Source of the DNA: Campylobacter ornithocola | Lineage (GTDB): Bacteria > Campylobacterota > Campylobacteria > Campylobacterales > Campylobacteraceae | Reading direction: 5' to 3' | Assembly (NCBI RefSeq): GCF_013201605.1 | Contig: NZ_CP053848.1 | Location: forward strand, 868,001-932,000 | DNA length: 64,000 nt | Shown here: in pieces, positions 39,868 through 48,219 of the stretch | Layout of the letters: each line of letters begins with the position of its first letter | How positions within the stretch are numbered: the first letter of the stretch is position 1 | Program-made: the position numbers and the translations under genes | Notes under the pieces: generated by a model | What the model saw: only the letters and a program-made list of their open reading frames with translations | Told to the model about the DNA's origin: nothing | Database searches by the model: none

Positions 39868-40692
39868 ATGAAAAAACCTTTTTATAAACTTAAAAGATTT
39901 TATATACCTTGTATTATATTAATCATAATACTTGCCGTGCTTGCAAAATTACTTTATTCTCCTTTATATACGATTTATTGGGGAATATATCATCATCCTA
40001 AGGCTCAATTAAATTTTAAAAATTTTGAAAAAATGACTTTAAATCCAAGTCCTAAAGATATGATTAAAATTGTAGATGATTATCAGCCTAAACTAGAAGA
40101 CTTTAAAGATTTAAATACAAAAATGCAAAAGGCTATTTTTGATTTTAAGGTGGCTAAATTCTTTAGATTTGAGGATAGGTATTGCCAAAATTTTATTCAA
40201 AGCAACATTGATATTTTTATCTTTCTACATGGTAGAGAGCAAACCTATTTTAATTATCTTAATTTCATAAGCAATTTAAACTCAAATGAAAAACAAAAAT
40301 ACCTAAACTTAAGAGCCTCTACTAAAGATTTAGAAAAACAAATTTTTGAAGAAAAACTTAAATTTATAAAGCACTATGAAGAATTTTATGATTATTTAGA
40401 TAGCATAGGCTATTTGAATAAGGGTTCTTGGTATAAAGCTATGGCTCTTTACTCAAAAGTATCAATTCAAGGAATGTTTTTACTTTACAACACCCAATTA
40501 TGTTCTTTTAAAGACAAATTGACAATATTCAAACAAGTGAAAGAAAGTTATAATATACTTAAAAAATTAGATACACTAGAATTTTCTAATGAAGAAATAA
40601 ATAAAAAGTGGAAAAGTAATCATAAAGCAATAATAATCTTTATAGGTAATTATTTAAACAAAATCCAAAAGGCCTTAGATGAATGCAAATGA
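39868..40692 (+). CDS. Membrane-anchored protein B1 of the effector array
   Basis: A 274-residue protein starting MKKPFYKLKRFYIPC, with one membrane helix (about residues 14-32) and a charged helical domain predicted to face the periplasm. B2 (43259-44020) has the same first 15 residues and the same upstream leader (atatcaaggaatataaATG), then diverges. It follows E1 and overlaps the start of E2 by 14 bp. No family recognised. By analogy with T6SS loci it may give immunity to, or help load, the neighbouring large protein. Confidence 0.73.
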   Translation: MKKPFYKLKRFYIPCIILIIILAVLAKLLYSPLYTIYWGIYHHPKAQLNFKNFEKMTLNPSPKDMIKIVDDYQPKLEDFKDLNTKMQKAIFDFKVAKFFRFEDRYCQNFIQSNIDIFIFLHGREQTYFNYLNFISNLNSNEKQKYLNLRASTKDLEKQIFEEKLKFIKHYEEFYDYLDSIGYLNKGSWYKAMALYSKVSIQGMFLLYNTQLCSFKDKLTIFKQVKESYNILKKLDTLEFSNEEINKKWKSNHKAIIIFIGNYLNKIQKALDECK

Positions 40693-42301
40693 AAATAATA
40701 CTAGTGTTCATAATGAAAATAATACTACTATTAACATTAAAGAAAGTATAAAAGAAGCCTTAAGAGAAGGACAAGAAATTGTAGAGAATAGTAGAGATGC
40801 AACCGGAGAAATAAGCAATACCTCTCATTTTTTAGGCAATATATTCAACCTTTCCCCCAACTCTCCCACTAAAGAAACCCTACAACCTTATATTCAAAAA
40901 GTTCAAGTTATTACAGAGAAAGTGGATAGCAAACTAAAAATTACTGAATATACCTTAGAGTATATTAACAATGGCGATATAACTAAAGTTTTAGTAAAAT
41001 TAGGAGAAGAAGTTATACAAGATTTTGTTTTAAAAAAAGGCTTAGATATTTCTAAAGAAATAGCACTTATCTTGTCTAGAGGAAAAATTATTTTTGGTAT
41101 AATTATTTTTGCTGGAGGAAGTGTTATATCTTACTATTTTTCTGAAAACATTAAGGAATTAGCAAAAAAACTGCTAATAAATACTCAAGATTTGCTTAAT
41201 AAAATCGCAGATAAAATTAAACCTCCTGTTGTATGCCCTAGTAATTCTATAACACTTAATGGTCAATGCATTGATCATCCAAATGATTTTTTTCAAAAAC
41301 TAATCAATCCTTTCTCCCTCTTCACTCCACACCCCTACCCTAGCTATTCAAAACAATACAAACTTGCCCTAGCAAAGAAAAAAGAACTTATAACTAAAAC
41401 AAGTATAGCTTCTACAACTTACAATTTTATAGATGAAGAATATTTAAAAAACATACAAGATTTAAAAGAACAAGAAAAAATCATTGAACAAGAAGAACAA
41501 AAATATCATTTTGATTTAAAACTTTATAAAGAAGATAATAGAATAAAAAATGAAATTTTTAATTCTTTATTTAAATCTTTAAATGAAAAGCTAAGCTTTC
41601 AATTAAAACAAGAAAGAAATACTTTTTTAAATTCCAATCAAAGCTTAAGTATTATTGCTAATAAACAATACCTACTAAAGACTTTAAATTTGCAAGATAT
41701 CAACAACATCAACATCGATTCAAAACCCTATTTATTAAAAGCTTTATATTTTTGTGAAGATTATGTTTTATATGATAAAGATAAGCAAGCTTTATTTGAT
41801 GAAAACACAATAAAAGAATTAGAATTTAACTCTAGCTTTTATACTATCTTTATCTCTCATAAAAACAAACTAAATGATACTTACTTAAATGCAAGAAAAG
41901 AACTTTATAAAAGTATTGATGAATTTAAAAGACTTGGTTTTAAAGATTTAGAACATGCTTATCAAACTTATATGAGCTCTTTTATTGTCAATGAAGAATT
42001 AAATAACAAAGATAAAACAATCAATAAAAATGAAAATAAAGAAATAAATAAAAACTTAAATCAAAAAAGTAATATAAAAGAAAGTATAAATTTCAAAGAA
42101 CTTTCTTTAAATTTAAAACAAGAAAACAATACAAAAGAAAGTATAGATACTATAATAAAAAACACAAATTTTAACAATGAAACTTCTTTAAAAACAAAAC
42201 AAAGCAATACCATTATAGATGATATAAAAGAAGATTTTAATCTTATATCTAATAATGCTATAATAAATAATACTAACTTTAAAGGTAAAAAAATTGCTTA
42301 A
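40679..42301 (+). CDS. Effector-like protein E2 (truncated relative of E3)
   Basis: A 540-residue protein. Its own N-terminal part carries a membrane segment (about residues 138-157, IIFGIIIFAGGSVISYYF) and two cysteines near CPSNSITLNGQC. From base 41689 it is identical to E3 for 552 bp. Then, after IIDDIKEDF, it jumps to the junction tail NNAIINNTNFKGKKIA. It therefore lacks the Ig-like, Tlde1-like and metallopeptidase parts and is unlikely to be an active toxin. It may be a leftover cassette used for recombination. It overlaps B1 (14 bp) and A2 (8 bp). Confidence 0.75.
   Translation: MNANENNTSVHNENNTTINIKESIKEALREGQEIVENSRDATGEISNTSHFLGNIFNLSPNSPTKETLQPYIQKVQVITEKVDSKLKITEYTLEYINNGDITKVLVKLGEEVIQDFVLKKGLDISKEIALILSRGKIIFGIIIFAGGSVISYYFSENIKELAKKLLINTQDLLNKIADKIKPPVVCPSNSITLNGQCIDHPNDFFQKLINPFSLFTPHPYPSYSKQYKLALAKKKELITKTSIASTTYNFIDEEYLKNIQDLKEQEKIIEQEEQKYHFDLKLYKEDNRIKNEIFNSLFKSLNEKLSFQLKQERNTFLNSNQSLSIIANKQYLLKTLNLQDINNINIDSKPYLLKALYFCEDYVLYDKDKQALFDENTIKELEFNSSFYTIFISHKNKLNDTYLNARKELYKSIDEFKRLGFKDLEHAYQTYMSSFIVNEELNNKDKTINKNENKEINKNLNQKSNIKESINFKELSLNLKQENNTKESIDTIIKNTNFNNETSLKTKQSNTIIDDIKEDFNLISNNAIINNTNFKGKKIA
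41689..42240 (+). repeat. 552-bp direct repeat shared by E2 and E3 (E2 copy)
   Basis: Identical, as far as I can see, to bases 45084-45635 within E3. It encodes a Lys/Asn-rich helical region with a low-complexity linker (INKNENKEINKNLNQKSNIK). The identity stops abruptly at the junction to the common tail. Confidence 0.9.
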
Positions 42302-42313
42302 AATATCAAAAAG
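42258..42313 (+). repeat. Junction repeat J3 (end of E2, start of A2)
   Basis: Third copy of the junction unit. It encodes the E2 tail, and the ATTGCTTAA overlap provides both the E2 stop and the TTG start of A2. The identity to the J1 region continues into the A genes for about 310 bp. Confidence 0.85.
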
Positions 42314-43175
42314 AATTTCTATTATAGTTTTTATTGTATTAGTTTTTATCATAATTGCTAGCAATGCTTATAACTTTATCCAAGAAGCTTTACAATTTAA
42401 AGAAGCTAATGAAAATAAAGCAAGAGAAAATCTTAGTGCTTTAATCAAATGGAGTGAAAACGAAGGTAAGGAAGAATTAGAATATGCTAAGAATTTAAGC
42501 AAAGAAAACTATAATCAAGAAAAAGTTACACAAATGATTATTAAAAATCTTAAGATGATACAAGCTAGTATTGAAGATGTAAGAATTTTAACCTCTTACT
42601 ATCCTACAGAAGAAGATATTGAGCTTATAAGACAAGCTGGACATGTTACAACAAATTCAAATACTGATATTATACTTTACCTTTTATATAATGAAAGAAA
42701 TATCACAAATCATAAAACTTATTTTTTATTTGACAAGGAAAGATTTAAAGTTTTTGAAGATTTTTTATTTTTTCTAAATACTCGTTTAGAAGAGGATTTT
42801 TTACAAAAAGATATTCATAAGTTTGATAGCTTTGATGTAGTTAGAATCGGAACGTATATTAGCGACCTAATTGGTTATAATAGTGGATTTACTGATATGT
42901 ATTTGAGTGAATTTTTACAAGATTATATTTGTGATTTAAATACCCCTAAAACTATGACAATTTTAAATGGTATGAGCAAAATTGATTTTACTTCTAATAG
43001 AATTTTATTATTTTTTAATAAAGAATTAGAAAAATATGCTTATACTGATGATAATAATTTAATAAAAAACCTTCAAAAATTGATCTATATTTTTAAAAAA
43101 TTCAAACTTAACCAAAAACAAACTAATAAACTTAAATCCATACAAACCAAACTAAAAGAATGCACAAATGAATGA
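42294..43175 (+). CDS. Membrane-anchored protein A2 of the effector array
   Basis: A 293-residue paralogue of A1 with the same TTG start, membrane helix and first 93 or so residues, a second shared block (NERNITNHKTYFLFDKERFK to about residue 165) and a conserved end (TKLKECTNE). The parts between are different in sequence and length. This mosaic pattern suggests recombination plus diversifying selection on the periplasmic domain. It follows E2 with an 8-bp overlap. Confidence 0.73.
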   Translation: MLKISKRISIIVFIVLVFIIIASNAYNFIQEALQFKEANENKARENLSALIKWSENEGKEELEYAKNLSKENYNQEKVTQMIIKNLKMIQASIEDVRILTSYYPTEEDIELIRQAGHVTTNSNTDIILYLLYNERNITNHKTYFLFDKERFKVFEDFLFFLNTRLEEDFLQKDIHKFDSFDVVRIGTYISDLIGYNSGFTDMYLSEFLQDYICDLNTPKTMTILNGMSKIDFTSNRILLFFNKELEKYAYTDDNNLIKNLQKLIYIFKKFKLNQKQTNKLKSIQTKLKECTNE

Positions 43176-43258
43176 GATAGAACTTAACACTCAAAATAAA
43201 ACCTTAAACGAAACAGAAAAAGACACAAAAACTATTTTTAAAATATCAAGGAATATAA
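43168..43258 (+). pseudogene. Remnant of the 5' end of an E1-like gene
   Basis: At the same position relative to A2 as E1 is to A1, an ATG opens MNEIELNTQNKTLNET, identical to the E1 start. After about 16 codons it runs into the leader of B2 and stops shortly inside it. A whole E1-like gene has been deleted between A2 and B2, keeping only its first codons. Confidence 0.85.
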
Positions 43259-44020
43259 ATGAAAAAACCTTTTTATAAACTTAAAAGATTTTATATACCT
43301 TGTGGTTTACTTATAGCTTTTGTTATCTTTATAAGCTTAGCTTATCGCCCTTTAGAGCTTATCTTTTGGGATAAGTATTATTATGAAAAAGAAAATCAAA
43401 TTAGAAAAGAGATATCTAAATTATTCTGGAGCAACGAAGAAGAATTCAAAAAAGTTTTTGTAGAACAAAACTTAAATCAAGAATTAAAACTTAATCAAAA
43501 AGAACTATTAAATTATATGCATAATTTTAAAAAAGATTTTAAATTTATGCAAATTTTAGGTTTAGACAATGCTTATTTGGTAGCTCTTAAAAATAAGGAT
43601 GTATTATTTACTTTACAAATGCAAAATAATCTTAATTATTTTTATTTTATTTCCAATAACACTGATTTAAAAGAAATTAATAATTATTTAAATGTTGTGG
43701 ATGAGTTTCTTGTCTTTATGAGTGAAATTGAAAAATTACCATCTAAGTATAATCCAGGTAAAATAATGTTTGAGTTTACTTTTGTAAATTACAACACTTT
43801 GTTTTTTGGTTTTACTTTAGATATAAATCTTATGTGTTCTATACCTCAAAAAGAACAGTTATTAGAAAATATGATTAATTCTTATAAAAAAATGAATTTA
43901 TTGTATGATATAAATTTAAAAACCGAATATCAAGAATTATACGAAACAATATATGGCGCTAAAAAACCTAATCGTCTAATAAATTTTGCTAAAGGAAGAT
44001 TAAATGCATGCGGAAGATAA
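43259..44020 (+). CDS. Membrane-anchored protein B2 of the effector array
   Basis: A 253-residue paralogue of B1: identical first 15 residues (MKKPFYKLKRFYIPC), a membrane helix (about 15-32) and a different periplasmic domain. The upstream leader is nearly the same as that of B1. It is followed after 43 bp by the zinc-ribbon protein and then E3. No family recognised. Immunity or adaptor role inferred only from the repeated pairing with large effector-like genes. Confidence 0.72.
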   Translation: MKKPFYKLKRFYIPCGLLIAFVIFISLAYRPLELIFWDKYYYEKENQIRKEISKLFWSNEEEFKKVFVEQNLNQELKLNQKELLNYMHNFKKDFKFMQILGLDNAYLVALKNKDVLFTLQMQNNLNYFYFISNNTDLKEINNYLNVVDEFLVFMSEIEKLPSKYNPGKIMFEFTFVNYNTLFFGFTLDINLMCSIPQKEQLLENMINSYKKMNLLYDINLKTEYQELYETIYGAKKPNRLINFAKGRLNACGR

Positions 44021-44063
44021 TTTAAATTTTAAAGATAATTTTTAAATTATATAGGAAAAATAA

Positions 44064-44411
44064 ATGTCTATTTATAAAGAATGTGAAGTTTGTAAAACAA
44101 AAATCAATAAATTACAAAATATTTGGAATATATTCTCAGGCAAATTAGAAATAAAATGCAAAAATTGCAAAAGTAAATATGGAGTTTCTAATAAAATTAT
44201 AGATTGGGTGTATAGTATTTTTTGTGAAAACTTATTACTCTTTCCACCAATTGTATTTTTAAATTTCATATATTTAGGTAGATATTTTTCAAAATATGGA
44301 TTATTTGAAATGATATGTTATTTATCAATAATCATTCTTTTTAGTAGAAAACTAATAAATATTGTTTTACTTCTTCTTTGTAAATTAAAAAGGCTAGAAA
44401 ATGAGAGATAA
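44064..44411 (+). CDS. Small zinc-ribbon membrane protein preceding E3
   Basis: A 115-residue protein with two CxxC pairs (CEVC near residue 7 and CKNC near residue 32, plus one further Cys) forming a likely zinc ribbon. Two hydrophobic helices follow (about residues 55-72 and 82-102). It overlaps the E3 start by 11 bp, so translation is coupled. No family name recognised. It may be an immunity protein in the inner membrane or an assembly factor for E3. Confidence 0.7.
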   Translation: MSIYKECEVCKTKINKLQNIWNIFSGKLEIKCKNCKSKYGVSNKIIDWVYSIFCENLLLFPPIVFLNFIYLGRYFSKYGLFEMICYLSIIILFSRKLINIVLLLLCKLKRLENER

Positions 44412-47400
44412 AGGATTAATGGAACATCTTAAGGATATTAAAGATGGTATTGTAGATTGTTATATAGGACTTTATGATTTTGGAGATTTTTTAGCTAGAA
44501 TTTCAGGTTTTAGAGATTGGCAAGAAAAAAGTGTTATTTTAGATGATTTTCATAAAAGGCAGACACTAGAAGAATTAGACTTTTTAAAAGATATTGTTAA
44601 AAATGAAACTTCTAGAAATGTTATACTAGAATATTTAATAAAAGATATCAATGAAAGACCTTTGTATTATTTAGCACCATCAGGAATTTTAACAACAATT
44701 AAAAAAATAACCAAAACAAAAAAACTATTCATAATAAACATAACTTCTTTAGGAGGAAAAGCAACATCCACCGCCCACTCTCTCTACCCCTACTACAAAA
44801 ACATACAAAATTCCTTTGCTCCTTTATGTTCTATAGATAATAAAAATAGTAATTTGTTAAAAGAATTTAATTTTGATAGTTTTTCTTGTAATTTTTACAA
44901 TAATAATATTTTCAATCAAAGTCTTAAATATTTAGATAATATACAAGATGAAAAAGAATATATCAATGAGTATAAAATATTTTTAGAAAATCTTAATCAC
45001 TTTAATCAAGAATATAATAATTATAAACTTATGTCTATACAAGTAATCAATAATTTAAAAATAGCCTATATACAAAAACTATCTTTGCAAGATATCAACA
45101 ACATCAACATCGATTCAAAACCCTATTTATTAAAAGCTTTATATTTTTGTGAAGATTATGTTTTATATGATAAAGATAAGCAAGCTTTATTTGATGAAAA
45201 CACAATAAAAGAATTAGAATTTAACTCTAGCTTTTATACTATCTTTATCTCTCATAAAAACAAACTAAATGATACTTACTTAAATGCAAGAAAAGAACTT
45301 TATAAAAGTATTGATGAATTTAAAAGACTTGGTTTTAAAGATTTAGAACATGCTTATCAAACTTATATGAGCTCTTTTATTGTCAATGAAGAATTAAATA
45401 ACAAAGATAAAACAATCAATAAAAATGAAAATAAAGAAATAAATAAAAACTTAAATCAAAAAAGTAATATAAAAGAAAGTATAAATTTCAAAGAACTTTC
45501 TTTAAATTTAAAACAAGAAAACAATACAAAAGAAAGTATAGATACTATAATAAAAAACACAAATTTTAACAATGAAACTTCTTTAAAAACAAAACAAAGC
45601 AATACCATTATAGATGATATAAAAGAAGATTTTAAGATTGTATCTAATCACCTTAAAAACCTAAGCCACTTCATCTTAGAAAACAAAGATAAAAATAAAA
45701 AGCTTATATTTTTTGACAATGCTTCATCTATGTCAAATCTTTTGCATCTTTATGAGAACAATTGTGATATATTTGTTAAAGATGAGTCATTAATCGATAT
45801 AGCTTTATTAAAACAAAACTATAATCTAGATTTTAATAAACTAAAAACAAGAGTATTTTTTTATGAAAAACTTCTTTTAGGCGCAAAAGAAGATGAAGTT
45901 TTTTCTTTTAATGATGAAAAAATAAATTATTATCTTAAATATGATGAGAATAACTTATATGCTTTCAAAGATTTAAACATTACTTATGATTATTATCATT
46001 GTAAGATTAAAAACTATGTTTTAGCTAAAAATAGTTTAAATATAAAATTAGAACCTAAAAAGATAAGCAAGAACTATGCTTATGATGATTTAAACCATCA
46101 AGATCTAAATTTAACCCACAATAACACTAGCATTATAAACAACACTGCTACTTCAAATTACATCAGCCTTATCATACAAGATGAACATGGCAAGGCTATT
46201 GATAATGCTAGCATTAGTATAAAAGGGTATGATCATGAAAAACTAATCAAGCAAAGCGTATTAAAATTAAAAACTAATAAAGAAGGTAAGATAAGATTTG
46301 ATAGAGAAAAAGACTTTAGTAATTGTCATAGTTTTAAAGTTAGATTAGAAGATAATGAAGCTTATTTAGCCAAACCCTTACAAGATAGCAAAAGAATATT
46401 TAATAATTATATCAATCATAAAATAGGACTTATACTTAGGTTTAAAAATAAAGATTATTTTAAATATGATGGTTTTTATTTATATCATTTTAAAGGAAAA
46501 GATTTAATAGCTTCTTATATGGCAAGAAGTGGAGTAGCTAAAGCTGATAATTTAAAACCATCAAATAAACAAATTGCTTTTAGTTTTTATCAAGATATAA
46601 AAGATAAAACTACCAAGAAAAAAGCATATTTTTATTATGATGATGAAAGTATTAAAGATAAATTTGCAAGCTTACCTGAAGGAAAGTATTATTTTAAAAT
46701 CAATGAGATTAATTACAACAAACAACCTGATTTTTTAAAAACTTATCCTTTTAGCATAGGTAAGACTTGGGGAAAGTATTGTGTTAGATTATACACAGAT
46801 AAAGAATGCTCTAAAAGTTTTAAAGAAATAGAAATTTCAAACCCAAACAATGAAAAAGAAAAAAACAAGAACAAGCAAAGCTTGAGTAAGGGGGATTTGT
46901 ATCTTTATAACATTAATGAAAAAGGGGAATTTGGCAGCAATGGCAGTATAGGAATAGTTAATGGAGTATTATTTGAAGATTTATTAAAACACTTAAACCA
47001 CATCATAGATGAAAAAGAATTACTTTGTGAATTAGAAGTTAAATACCCCCAAAAACTAAATAATAAAATTATATTTGCAAGTGATAATATAGATTTAAAT
47101 ACCTCATTTGCACCAGGGACATACATAAGCTTACAACTAGAAAAAGAAAGTGATGAAAAGCTAAAATGGGCTTTTGTAGAATGTGAAAGTAAGGAAAAGT
47201 TAGACTTGCTATTACATGATTGCAATAACTATATTAATGAGAAAAATCTTAAAGTATTGTTTGAAAATGATGATTTAATTTATAATGAAAGCTATGAGGA
47301 TAATGTTTTATCTTTTTGCTTACCTATAAGTAGAAGCAATGAGCCTAAAGAAGATATACAAGATTATAAATACTATATAGTTGTATTTGCCTATAATAAT

Positions 47401-48219
47401 GAAAAAATTATACCTAATTTAGAAGATTATTACATCATCATAGATATGAGCTTTAGAGTAGGAGTTGGATATGATGATAGTGTAAGAGAAGGGGTGTTGG
47501 GAAGCAAAATACCAAATGATATTAAATATTTAAAACAATGGCTCAATTTAAATTTAATAGCAAATTTTAATGATGCTTATAATTTTTTATTATCTATAAT
47601 TTTACACATAGACCAATTTTCAATTGAAAAATTAAAAACCTACCCTCAACTTGCTGGAAAAATCGCTTATATTTATTATAGGTTTGATTTAGCAAAAATA
47701 TATTTTAAAGTCAAATCAATGAAGAATGTACAAATAAAATATGAGAATTATTTTCAAGATATAATTTACTATGAAAATACAATAAAAAAAACAATACAAA
47801 AACACAAATATAATTCTAATGAAAATTATCCTATTGTGTATTGGGAAAAATTAGTTGAAGAAATTTGTAATCAATTTAAACTAAATATAAAAACAAAATT
47901 TATCCCTTCAAATGATAGCAACTTATTTGGTTTTTATAATCAAGATGAAGCTGTTATTAAAATTAATATAAATAATATAGAAAATACAGAAAAAATATTA
48001 AAAACTATTATACACGAAATACGACACGCATACATACACCAAAAAAAACCAAACAATGATGCCTTGCAATACTATATTTATTATAGCGATCAATATATTT
48101 ATTTTAATAAAGCAGATCAAAAATTTGGATACAAAACAATACCAGATGTTTATTTTTTTCAACCAAGCGAAGCTGAGGCTAGAACAATAGAAGAAAGTAT
48201 CATCAAGGAGCTAAAATGA
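44401..48219 (+). CDS. Full-length modular T6SS effector E3 with C-terminal metallopeptidase domain
   Basis: A 1272-residue protein and the only complete member of the E family. Order of parts: unique N-terminus (1-225); E2-shared helical region with Asn/Lys-rich linker (about 228-411); E1-shared region (about 422-833) with an Ig/carboxypeptidase-regulatory-like fold (LIIQDEHGKAIDNASISIKG). Then comes a part resembling DUF2778/Tlde1 L,D-transpeptidase-like effectors (SYMARSGVA, LPEGKYYF, WGKYCVRLY). Next is GSNGSIGI near residue 845, where such enzymes have a catalytic Cys. The C-terminus has HEIRHAYIH (H1205, E1206, H1209) and QPSEAEAR, typical zincin ligands. The peptidase call is fairly safe; the transpeptidase-like call is tentative. 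It overlaps the next gene by 4 bp. Confidence 0.78.
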   Translation: MRDKGLMEHLKDIKDGIVDCYIGLYDFGDFLARISGFRDWQEKSVILDDFHKRQTLEELDFLKDIVKNETSRNVILEYLIKDINERPLYYLAPSGILTTIKKITKTKKLFIINITSLGGKATSTAHSLYPYYKNIQNSFAPLCSIDNKNSNLLKEFNFDSFSCNFYNNNIFNQSLKYLDNIQDEKEYINEYKIFLENLNHFNQEYNNYKLMSIQVINNLKIAYIQKLSLQDINNINIDSKPYLLKALYFCEDYVLYDKDKQALFDENTIKELEFNSSFYTIFISHKNKLNDTYLNARKELYKSIDEFKRLGFKDLEHAYQTYMSSFIVNEELNNKDKTINKNENKEINKNLNQKSNIKESINFKELSLNLKQENNTKESIDTIIKNTNFNNETSLKTKQSNTIIDDIKEDFKIVSNHLKNLSHFILENKDKNKKLIFFDNASSMSNLLHLYENNCDIFVKDESLIDIALLKQNYNLDFNKLKTRVFFYEKLLLGAKEDEVFSFNDEKINYYLKYDENNLYAFKDLNITYDYYHCKIKNYVLAKNSLNIKLEPKKISKNYAYDDLNHQDLNLTHNNTSIINNTATSNYISLIIQDEHGKAIDNASISIKGYDHEKLIKQSVLKLKTNKEGKIRFDREKDFSNCHSFKVRLEDNEAYLAKPLQDSKRIFNNYINHKIGLILRFKNKDYFKYDGFYLYHFKGKDLIASYMARSGVAKADNLKPSNKQIAFSFYQDIKDKTTKKKAYFYYDDESIKDKFASLPEGKYYFKINEINYNKQPDFLKTYPFSIGKTWGKYCVRLYTDKECSKSFKEIEISNPNNEKEKNKNKQSLSKGDLYLYNINEKGEFGSNGSIGIVNGVLFEDLLKHLNHIIDEKELLCELEVKYPQKLNNKIIFASDNIDLNTSFAPGTYISLQLEKESDEKLKWAFVECESKEKLDLLLHDCNNYINEKNLKVLFENDDLIYNESYEDNVLSFCLPISRSNEPKEDIQDYKYYIVVFAYNNEKIIPNLEDYYIIIDMSFRVGVGYDDSVREGVLGSKIPNDIKYLKQWLNLNLIANFNDAYNFLLSIILHIDQFSIEKLKTYPQLAGKIAYIYYRFDLAKIYFKVKSMKNVQIKYENYFQDIIYYENTIKKTIQKHKYNSNENYPIVYWEKLVEEICNQFKLNIKTKFIPSNDSNLFGFYNQDEAVIKININNIENTEKILKTIIHEIRHAYIHQKKPNNDALQYYIYYSDQYIYFNKADQKFGYKTIPDVYFFQPSEAEARTIEESIIKELK
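45084..45635 (+). repeat. 552-bp direct repeat shared by E2 and E3 (E3 copy)
   Basis: Partner of 41689-42240. Before and after it the two genes have different sequence, so it marks one recombination block of the mosaic. Confidence 0.9.
45664..46901 (+). repeat. 1238-bp direct repeat shared by E1 and E3 (E3 copy)
   Basis: Partner of 38503-39740. It begins only 28 bp after the E2-shared block, so E3 looks like the parent from which E1 and E2 received adjacent segments, or their recombination product. Confidence 0.9.

Noticed and set aside
42001-42200. Asn/Lys-rich repeats in E2 and E3 as a CRISPR-like or VNTR array
   Set aside because: The repetition is at the level of low-complexity amino acids, with no regular unit or spacers.
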